From positions 8,229 to 38,774 of the forward strand of contig JAHBMJ010000925.1 in assembly GCA_018398765.1 (NCBI GenBank): a stretch of 30,546 nt of DNA, given 5' to 3'. Position numbers and translations under genes: made by a program. Under the pieces are notes generated by a model that was not told the origin of the DNA, ran no database searches, and saw only the letters and a program-made list of their open reading frames with translations. Positions 28,701 to 30,546 of the stretch are shown in pieces (within the stretch, counting starts at the first letter, position 1; each line of letters starts with the position of its first letter). This DNA comes from Chromera velia. Lineage: Eukaryota; Sar; Chromeraceae.

Positions 28701-30546
28701 CAGGACGTCTGGAGGGTCCACCTCGTAGGCAAGCGACGCCTGAGAGTCCGGAGAGAGCCAGGGCTGTGCACCGACACGGCAGTCCTCTTGGCAAGAGATC
28801 ACAGGGCGCGTCCACTCTCCAACCACGGCGCTCCCACAGAAAACGGTGTCTTTCCGTATGTGGGGAGGCTGAGGAGAGAACCCGCTCTGGCACACCAGAT
28901 TGACCTGATCGCCCCTCAGCCTTCCTGTCTGAGTAATGCGGAGACGTCTTGCTGCGTCCTTGCCGATGACCTCAACAAAGTCTTGGCACATTTCTGCGAA
29001 TGTGCATACATGACGCCTGGGTGAATTTGTTGACGAGACCTCTATGCCCAGCATGTGGACATCATATTAGGAGACCAGAAAAAGGATGTCATTGCAGCAG
29101 AGGAAAAAGACGAGGCATCGAGAAAGACAAAGGTGTCTCTCAGCTCTGAACTGTCCCACATATTTTATTAAAATCAGGAACGGATGTGCCAGCAAACGCA
29201 AGAAGCAGAAAGGCCCTTCACTGACTCTGGCAATTGCACCCGCACAGCTCCGCCCCCCCGTCAGTCTCCCCCCCCGGGTCGCACTCCTCCCCCAACTCCG
29301 CCTGCACCTCTCCGTCTCCGCATCTCCCGTTCACCTCTGCACTCACACACGTGCATGCACTAATTTAGTGACTCACTTAATCTGTCAGTCAGTCAGTCAG
29401 TCAATCAGTCAGTCAGTTAGTCACTCACCCGCCCACCCATTCACTCAGTCACCCGGTCAGCAACACACGGAAAGCAGTGAGCACATGCTCTCCCCCAATG
29501 TTTGCAGAACGATCGCTTGGATCCTGTTGGCGGCCGAGGCGGAAACGTCAGAAGACAACGGACTCCCGGAACCCGAAAACCCAAATGAGGAAAAAAAAAA
29601 AGAGAAGTGACGGACCCAGATCTTCACTCAGGAGTTCCTCTGTTAGACCCTGTGCCTCTTTGTCACTGTCCAGCCCCCTTCTCTCGAAAAAGAAAAGCGA
29701 AAGGCCGCCTGTACAGAGACACAGCAGGGACAGTCACACAAACAGAGTGGACAGATCTGTGAAGCAACCTCAGTGTATGTACAAACAAACCAGGAGCGAT
29801 CTCAAGAGACAAGACAACAGCAGGAAAGCAATCCCTGAAGCGGCACACATCCAGCGCATGTCATCCAAGAAGGGAGCTGTACATTTCAAAGCCAACTAAG
29901 AATACTCTACCATACTCCCTTCTCTTTCTGCCTCATGACGGGAGACTGACCAGAGAAACAGGCAATCCCTTCAGAGTCACAGCCCAGAGTGAGTCTCCCA
30001 AGACCGAGCAGAGACTCCCACCCTTCCTCATTCAGCACCGCCCCTCCAGTCTTCTTCACTGCGTCTCCCTTTCCGAGCGGCACCTCCTTTCCCATTCTCC
30101 ACAAACGCACAACCACTCCCTCCCCCNACATACATACAGGCACAAGCGCAAGGGTCATACAGGCATCGATCATGAGAGAAACACACAAGGACGAAGCGGA
30201 ATGTGAGATGCCAACAAGAGCAGAGGATAGGAAAGGCTGTCGAATACTTCACTTCAATTGAACACATCTTCGTGGCTTTCTCGCAACGAACGCAGACCAG
30301 GCCGGAAGCTTTGTATCCCACACTCCACAATTGTCTTTCCGCAGGCATGTGTTGCGTGGAGTCTGCTGACCGTTGAGTGATGAGAGGCCCCCCTTTCGTT
30401 GTCCCTCCCTCTCCCTCTGCGCCCTCCCCTCCGTCCCCCTCTTCAACAAATATCGGCGAGGCGTAGAAGGGGTCCGCCCATGCGACCACTCTCGCCCCCG
30501 CCGCGTCGTCCGCCTCCGGTTCTGTCGTCAGGCTCCTTGCAGAGGG
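7229..30546 (-). CDS. giant multi-sushi (CCP) polytopic membrane protein, 5' end beyond the window
   Basis: Forty exons can be chained from the right edge to a TGA at 7229-7231, about 7.7 kb coding. The defining pattern is the sushi fourfold Cys with a C-x-(D/N)-G-x-W/F...C ending, for example CVHGEWTVSSIEC, CVNGQWTEREMSC, CLNGEWESIALQC and CFDGQWTAQRIKC. Over 20 modules are present, plus one CGDGEVQ-type Cys-rich module. The C-terminal half has hydrophobic helices and an acidic then basic tail. Sushi domains mediate adhesion and protein recognition, and apicomplexan precedents include the rhoptry-neck sushi protein RON1/ASP. Here a surface or secretory-organelle membrane receptor is inferred. 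The signal peptide and start lie outside. One gene is favoured over two because coding phase continues across every resolved intron except the flagged junction at 13723/13101 and the exon by the N at 30127. Confidence 0.8.
8177..8700 (-). other. intron
   Basis: It contains pyrimidine/purine-biased tracts, including (CTTT)n-like sequence at 8356-8402 and a purine-rich patch at 8521-8600. No exon with matching phase was found. Confidence 0.5.
8701..8767 (-). CDS. exon: short amphipathic juxtamembrane segment
   Basis: This 67-nt exon has phase 2 in and phase 0 out. It reads WMRRSPFFEWMLAARLVPAWAQ and continues directly into HFDWIF of the last exon. The acceptor is tttttcag and the donor gtcggt. 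The Trp/Phe/Arg pattern suggests an interfacial helix or part of a membrane segment. It is supported by the phase match on both sides. Confidence 0.6.
8768..9131 (-). other. intron with an unexplained open stretch
   Basis: A GCATGC-rich stretch near 8955-9005 follows a tttcag acceptor-like site and has an open frame, but no donor keeps the reading frame. The flanking exons join correctly without it. Confidence 0.4.
9132..9157 (-). CDS. 26-nt micro-exon, acidic linker
   Basis: It reads EDNDEIELG with phase 0 in and phase 2 out (donor gtatca). It joins in frame to WMRRSP downstream. It is small and found only from phase logic and composition. Confidence 0.5.
9227..9258 (-). CDS. 32-nt micro-exon
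   Basis: It reads VPRMGEACGR with phase 1 in and phase 0 out, bounded by tatgcag and gtgagt. A 69-nt intron separates it from the 26-nt micro-exon. Both splice sites are strong, and the phases join the sushi-like loop exon to EDNDEIELG. Confidence 0.55.
9259..10178 (-). other. intron of 920 bases
   Basis: A polypurine run lies at about 9840-9990 on the plus strand, along with C-rich stretches. A hydrophobic open frame near 9560-9640 was considered and not adopted because it lacks splice sites in phase. Confidence 0.5.
10179..10333 (-). CDS. exon: sushi-like loop after the membrane helices
   Basis: This 155-nt exon (phase 2 in, 1 out) reads RMLQGLSKRVQCIDGQWTDT and continues NMDCDV, a textbook sushi ending CxDGxW...C. 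It is followed by a Ser/Gly-rich linker and VICTSAWKAGYLDG. With CRNCDRD in the preceding exon it forms a reduced sushi unit placed after two hydrophobic helices. A second open frame across the same bases looks protein-like, but it cannot be spliced in phase to the next exons. Confidence 0.65.
10450..10723 (-). CDS. exon: transmembrane helix and Cys-containing loop
   Basis: This 274-nt exon (phase 1 in, 2 out) starts KIGWFLLAFLTMTCAIPFFL and continues FWIWMQFYIW, a long and very hydrophobic helix rich in aromatic residues. Next come SPTVSTSYFQYYAYACRNCD and a polar segment ending ERRFNHPR. The acceptor is tttctgcag-type after a pyrimidine tract and the donor is gtcaga. Confidence 0.75.
10943..11018 (-). 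CDS. exon: end of first membrane helix and linker
   Basis: This 76-nt exon (phase 0 in, 1 out) reads TGIFIFQLPQLQAETPGKLA then KFFGT. Its first residues extend the helix that the previous exon begins, so an intron cuts the first membrane segment. The donor is gtgagt. Confidence 0.7.
11019..11888 (-). other. intron with long polypurine tract
   Basis: About 11041-11480 of the plus strand is almost pure A/G (GAAA, GGAA and (GA)n units, then (CAGA)n), so the transcript carries a long pyrimidine tract. The many Ser/Leu/Phe or Lys/Arg open frames here are repeat artefacts. Confidence 0.8.
11889..12220 (-). CDS. exon: last ectodomain segment and first transmembrane helix
   Basis: This 332-nt exon (phase 1 in, 0 out) begins RCTSIPIVPLHAHMF with a first sushi Cys, and has a second Cys at FQIACQ. 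It then lacks the CxGxW...C half. A Gly/Pro-rich stalk (GQQSPDPGGPFHPETF) leads to the helix TLFLMSVIWMVCTAFV, cut by the gtgagt donor. It therefore holds a half sushi next to the membrane. Confidence 0.75.
12221..12746 (-). other. intron with donor-derived (GTCA)n and (CT)n(GT)n repeats
   Basis: On the sense strand the intron opens with GTCAGT repeated about six times (12746-12721). It then has (CT)n (12689-12663) and (GT)n (12661-12634). No exon is seen in the remaining sequence. Confidence 0.8.
12747..12943 (-). CDS. exon: second part of a sushi module
   Basis: This 197-nt exon (phase 2 in, 1 out) has PLEINIPDHFRGGKAVTTST, the second Cys at YATINC, and the ending ILCQAGSFDMPAFSC. It completes the module started at 13101. 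The C-x-x-G-x-F form replaces the usual Trp by Phe. Confidence 0.75.
13037..13101 (-). CDS. exon: first part of a sushi module
   Basis: This 65-nt exon reads SKCELSRGKGDHFSFSIQAE AS and supplies the first Cys. It leaves in phase 2, matching the next exon. Its phase-0 entry does not match a phase-1 donor at the previous exon (13723); a phase-0 gtgtac donor ten bases farther on would fix this. Confidence 0.55.
13102..13722 (-). other. intron with (GTGA)n-type repeats
   Basis: The plus strand at 13649-13697 is tandem GTGA/GTCA, the reverse complement of the (CACT)n repeats of other introns. A C-containing open stretch near 13230-13265 was not adopted for lack of a phase-compatible donor. Confidence 0.5.
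13723..13811 (-). CDS. exon: second half of a sushi module
   Basis: This 89-nt exon (phase 2 in, 1 out with donor gtacgt) reads GFGSKTDQLDRERIF then CIDGYWQRQSLEC. It joins the exon at 14297 within CNKGFG, the usual second-Cys/Gly position. Confidence 0.8.
14147..14297 (-). CDS. exon: first half of a sushi module
   Basis: This 151-nt exon (phase 1 in, 2 out) begins PCRLDYHPPQ, ends SYVWVTCNK, and has a gtaagt donor. The first two Cys are present, and the intron cuts right after the second. Confidence 0.8.
14507..14565 (-). CDS. exon: last third of a sushi module
   Basis: This 59-nt exon (phase 2 in, 1 out, donor gtcagt) reads FQQLRCVGGAWTSRNLICE. It completes a module split over three exons (17720, 16973, 14565), the most fragmented unit of the gene. 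Confidence 0.8.
14566..16827 (-). other. intron containing duplicated assembly segments
   Basis: This span holds a second full copy (15009-15154) and a partial copy (15798-15838) of the exon at 16828-16973, plus (CAGA)n, (CA)n and (GA)n arrays and the N joins at 15797 and 16471. I treat the copies as assembly redundancy (see findings), so the real intron is probably only some 400-450 bases long. Confidence 0.7.
15009..15154 (-). other. redundant copy of the 146-nt sushi exon
   Basis: It is identical to 16828-16973, including both splice sites. Including both copies would add 146 nt, not a multiple of three, and break the frame, so only one can be used. Confidence 0.75.
16828..16973 (-). CDS. 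exon: middle third of a sushi module
   Basis: This 146-nt exon (phase 0 in, 2 out, donor gtcact) reads MLGSTDIYGIVHQPYLLVGP, then ASVVMVTCNEGHEPIWGSAV. It supplies the second Cys in the usual VxVxCNEG context. It is the copy contiguous with the upstream exons. Confidence 0.8.
17674..17720 (-). CDS. exon: first third of a sushi module
   Basis: This 47-nt exon (phase 1 in, 0 out) reads VCTSLYDYAQKDDPE, with a gtctgt donor. It begins like the other modules with two bases, one codon and the first Cys. Confidence 0.7.
17721..18048 (-). other. intron
   Basis: Tandem ACTC units on the plus strand near 17744-17770 lie just upstream of the acceptor on the sense strand. No other coding signal is present. 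Confidence 0.5.
18049..18187 (-). CDS. exon: second part of a sushi module
   Basis: This 139-nt exon (phase 0 in, 1 out, donor gtgagt) reads VSDISKHHGAKIQISCGEGA and ends CENGFWTAITLRC. The second, third and fourth Cys are present. Confidence 0.85.
18188..18517 (-). other. intron of 330 bases
   Basis: It is unremarkable sequence with no repeat array. Nothing else is seen in it. Confidence 0.4.
18518..18579 (-). CDS. exon: first part of a sushi module
   Basis: This 62-nt exon (phase 1 in, 0 out) reads SCQEIYILFEKQKLDAKYYR. The donor is gtcagc. It joins VSDISKHH in frame. Confidence 0.75.
18580..18975 (-). other. intron of 396 bases
   Basis: Open frames on the minus strand here include hydrophobic stretches (about 18830-18920), but none has splice sites in phase, and the flanking exons join without them. 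Confidence 0.4.
18976..19136 (-). CDS. exon: second part of a sushi module
   Basis: This 161-nt exon (phase 2 in, 1 out, donor gtccgt) reads CDVDYGFYPTPYKSSEAQPD and ends CNDGLWDAIVLNC. An acidic insertion (DDEEEVKEYL) separates the second and third Cys. Confidence 0.8.
19137..19618 (-). other. intron of 482 bases
   Basis: It has no repeat array and no second exon that keeps the phase. Short CAGG-type repeats lie near 19525-19560. Confidence 0.4.
19619..19736 (-). CDS. exon: first part of a sushi module
   Basis: This 118-nt exon (phase 1 in, 2 out) begins ICPMPTLPEGYLNSSFSAPA and ends GDSEITTL. The gtactt donor is weak, but it is the one that puts the next exon's Cys in the expected ITTLC position. 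A stronger-looking gtagtg site 33 bases farther on gives the wrong phase. Confidence 0.65.
19737..20205 (-). other. intron with a short tandem duplication
   Basis: At about 20124-20200 two imperfect copies of a 35-40-bp unit (GGCACTGTAAGTCAATGC...GGGAATAGAA) follow each other. The second copy abuts the donor region of the exon ending at 20206. Confidence 0.6.
20206..20382 (-). CDS. exon: second part of a sushi module
   Basis: This 177-nt exon (phase 1 in, 1 out, donor gtgggt) reads GTYAHRSQFQITCRDGFIGA and ends CFDGQWTAQRIKC. It has all three remaining Cys and the canonical Trp. Confidence 0.85.
20601..20684 (-). CDS. exon: first part of a sushi module
   Basis: This 84-nt exon (phase 1 in, 1 out, donor gtaact) reads RCPPFVNTLEEVQTVEHPNE then TFWDPETG. 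Confidence 0.8.
20685..21119 (-). other. intron with (GAAA)n array
   Basis: About 20743-20884 on the plus strand is (GAAA)n with a few interruptions, so the pre-mRNA carries (UUUC)n. A Cys-containing open frame at 20952-21066 was considered as a linker exon and left out. Confidence 0.7.
21120..21321 (-). CDS. exon: second part of a sushi module
   Basis: This 202-nt exon (phase 0 in, 1 out, donor gtctgt) begins LHCAAGFDMS and ends CVDGEFTPFPFGDC. A charged insertion rich in Glu, Arg and Ser lies between the second and third Cys. Confidence 0.8.
21591..21709 (-). CDS. exon: first part of a sushi module
   Basis: This 119-nt exon (phase 1 in, 0 out, donor gtcagt) begins MCKSADFPKPPANPEHFGRV and ends HHGASVQ, joining LHCAAGF. 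Confidence 0.8.
21937..22354 (-). CDS. exon: sushi module with a long inserted loop
   Basis: This 418-nt exon (phase 0 in, 1 out, donor gtgcgt) starts RINVTNNPGPRNNENL, has Cys at YHCARHG and at EPCAPPEW, and ends FCLDGVWTPVEVQC. About 70 residues of charged, Asn/Thr-containing sequence (with NVT, NGT and NTT sequons) lie between the second Cys and the last half, far longer than a usual 60-residue sushi domain. The extra Cys may be unpaired or intermolecular. Confidence 0.75.
22611..22762 (-). CDS. exon: sushi end and start of next sushi
   Basis: This 152-nt exon (phase 1 in, 0 out, donor gtgagc) reads LLPPGSVKWKLGYADAF, then CLDGEWTTLNLDC, then RRTCPDFLVDIE. It is the one clear place where the boundary between two modules lies inside an exon. 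Confidence 0.8.
22995..23117 (-). CDS. exon: first part of a sushi module
   Basis: This 123-nt exon (phase 1 in, 1 out, donor gtaagc) begins SCEAPEGVPDGYRISPDREN and ends RIVECILHTG. The order of Cys differs slightly from its neighbours. Confidence 0.75.
23382..23484 (-). CDS. exon: second part of a sushi module
   Basis: This 103-nt exon (phase 0 in, 1 out, donor gtcagt) reads VSCTEGHSSDLDDRDEDIVT then CVNGQWTEREMSC. Confidence 0.85.
23674..23813 (-). CDS. exon: first part of a sushi module
   Basis: This 140-nt exon (phase 1 in, 0 out, donor gttggt) begins MCPPYESLVDHSRYVLTEGV and ends MHGATVK, joining VSCTEG. Confidence 0.8.
23814..24219 (-). other. intron with (CT)n(GT)n microsatellite
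   Basis: The plus strand has (CA)n then (GA)n at 24079-24145, which the transcript reads as CT then GT repeats starting about 75 bases after the donor. Confidence 0.8.
24220..24296 (-). CDS. exon: second part of a sushi module
   Basis: This 77-nt exon (phase 2 in, 1 out, donor gtgagt) reads YDLIQPMAATRCMDGQW then GPLGLDC. Confidence 0.8.
24297..24652 (-). other. intron of 356 bases
   Basis: It shows no repeat array and no phase-compatible exon. Confidence 0.4.
24653..24818 (-). CDS. exon: first part of a sushi module
   Basis: This 166-nt exon (phase 1 in, 2 out, donor gttggt) begins TCGLYPNNHGETSRP and ends with HGSTMIMACADGFRDN and IPETR. The first two Cys are present. Confidence 0.8.
24819..25127 (-). 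other. intron of 309 bases
   Basis: It is unremarkable. The donor region is gtcagt, following the exon that ends at 25128. Confidence 0.4.
25128..25563 (-). CDS. exon: sushi end plus a complete sushi module
   Basis: This 436-nt exon (phase 0 in, 1 out, donor gtcagt) reads IPHGTRIPVICNDEEATTGA and CRAGKFSQMQETC, then a second module from CPRPSFLDAPPDS through FLSIDCKPGL to CVDGEFTAPTLKC. Extra Glu/Gly-rich sequence lengthens the second module. Confidence 0.85.
25690..25786. repeat. (CA)n(GA)n microsatellite in an intron
   Basis: About 97 bases of CA repeats with one GCAT break pass into GA. The sense strand of the gene reads CT then GT, starting about 35 bases inside the intron from the donor at 25821. 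Confidence 0.9.
25822..25901 (-). CDS. exon: first part of a sushi module
   Basis: This 80-nt exon (phase 1 in, 0 out) reads PCPPFVLKEPQEFYKVPLAQ then IEYPLG. The gtgatg donor is followed by (CT)n(GT)n on the sense strand; reading through it gives only repeat translation. Confidence 0.75.
26089..26301 (-). CDS. single-exon sushi module
   Basis: This 213-nt phase 1-1 exon has ECPEFVKRPADAYSISGDGR, REIKCAEGF and CVHGEWTVSSIEC. All four Cys and the Trp are present. Its donor opens a (GTCA)n run. Confidence 0.9.
26467..26889 (-). CDS. exon with two sushi modules
   Basis: This 423-nt phase 1-1 exon's first module runs TCGSYPSVDPLFYEM ... VSFTCAQGFSP ... CQEGEWTPLAFKC. The second runs ACSKPFPTH ... 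VKLGCPPGTAG ... CLNGEWESIALQC. Both are canonical. The donor is gttggt. Confidence 0.9.
27160..27378 (-). CDS. single-exon sushi module
   Basis: This 219-nt phase 1-1 exon has PCAPFPSLSEAYEVKVEGQG, VVIQCAPEYAPE and CLGGDAGYLSHTLRC. The conserved Trp is missing (Tyr-Leu instead). Its gtcagt donor starts a (GTCA)n run. Confidence 0.9.
27668..27895 (-). CDS. single-exon sushi module
   Basis: This 228-nt phase 1-1 exon has PCLSLRTDEMAAHHLQVDRR, VIGLSCKEGSSP and CEGGEWPPLPLEC, with a gtaagt donor. Confidence 0.9.
27896..28309 (-). other. intron opening with a long (GTGA)n array
   Basis: On the sense strand the donor GTGAGT continues as GTGA/GTAA/ATGA units for about 240 bases (28309 down to about 28067). 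The remaining 170 bases hold no exon. Confidence 0.9.
28310..28993 (-). CDS. exon with three sushi modules
   Basis: This 684-nt exon (phase 1-1 if it starts at 28993, after cgcag) holds three modules. Module 1 runs MCQDFVEVIGKDAARRLR to WTRPVISC. Module 2 runs DCRVGAQPWLSP to CTDGQLEPKLLEC. Module 3 runs PCDGETVQGDEEGV to CDAGSVSGAPPKC. Modules 2 and 3 have lost the Trp and carry acidic Gly/Glu-rich insertions. It is the largest ectodomain exon. Confidence 0.9.
29226..29336 (-). CDS. exon: CGDGxVQ-type Cys-rich module
   Basis: This 111-nt phase 1-1 exon reads VNGRCGDGEVQAELGEECD, then PGGETDGG and LCGCNCQ. The CGDGxVQ...GEECDxG...CxC pattern is that of the eukaryotic/myxobacterial Cys-rich repeat and of disintegrin-type loops. 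It could also be a strongly altered sushi end (CGDGEVQ...C) completing the partial module upstream. The donor is gtcagt at 29225. Confidence 0.7.
29337..29950 (-). other. intron of about 614 bases
   Basis: A (CAGT)n run lies at about 29383-29425. A stretch near 29450-29515 after a caacag acceptor has an open, Cys-containing frame but no donor that keeps phase 1. The missing end of the partial sushi upstream might be hidden here. Confidence 0.4.
29951..30126 (-). CDS. partial exon next to an assembly join, sushi fragment
   Basis: On the sense strand it is open from the N at 30127 with WRMGKEVPLGKGDAVKKTGG and RLTLGCDSEGIACFSG, leaving in phase 1 by a gtcagt donor. GCDSEG resembles the second-Cys region of a sushi module. 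The acceptor and first Cys are not visible, either beyond the gap or lost. Confidence 0.5.
30288..30546 (-). CDS. partial exon at window edge, degenerate sushi
   Basis: On the sense strand it reads GARVVAWADPFYASPIFVEE, an acidic Gly/Glu stretch, then QLWSVGYKASGLVCVR with a phase-1 gttgcg donor. The arrangement matches a sushi module, but the second Cys is Trp and the third appears replaced. The exon start is at or beyond the window edge. Confidence 0.5.

Noticed and set aside
29450-29515. Cys-containing open stretch after caacag
   Set aside because: No donor in the right phase, and no sushi pattern. Kept as a possible missed exon only.

Overview
The window looks like nuclear DNA of a cyst-forming coccidian apicomplexan (Sarcocystidae). 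The grounds are intron-dense genes with GT..AG junctions, frequent GCATGC motifs, a small gene with a bipartite (signal plus transit) leader of the apicoplast type, and a very long surface-type gene built of sushi/CCP modules. A degenerate LINE and a small inverted-repeat DNA transposon fit a Sarcocystis-like genome better than Toxoplasma or Neospora, which are poor in transposons. The genus is an inference; no rRNA or organellar marker is present.

Layout. 1-3190 is a repeat-rich, AT-leaning block holding a CT/GT microsatellite, a 774-bp inverted-repeat element with an exact 8-bp target duplication (520-1293), and a decayed non-LTR retrotransposon on the minus strand (about 1677-3190). 3191-4192 is an upstream region with a GCATGC palindrome. 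4193-6311 (+) is a five-exon gene for a 152-residue zinc-ribbon protein, probably apicoplast-targeted, with a 16- or 25-nt micro-exon. 6312-7228 is an AT-rich gap between converging genes.

7229-30546 (-) is one continuous gene that runs off the right edge. I resolve 40 exons (about 7.7 kb of coding sequence, about 2,575 residues). All internal phases agree except two marked uncertain: the start of the exon next to the N at 30127, and the 13723/13101 junction. It encodes an N-terminal array of more than 20 sushi (CCP) modules with one CGDGxVQ-type Cys-rich module, then a C-terminal half with two strong membrane segments, a sushi-like loop, and a last exon with one or two further helices and a basic tail. 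Most whole modules are bounded by phase-1 introns. Modules near the N-terminal side of the array are usually single exons, while membrane-proximal modules are split by an extra intron.

Single N characters at 15797, 16471 and 30127 mark joins. The sequence around the first two is the same locus written out three times, most simply a scaffolding artefact. The introns carry many microsatellites, including several that are tandem copies of the 5' splice-site sequence itself.
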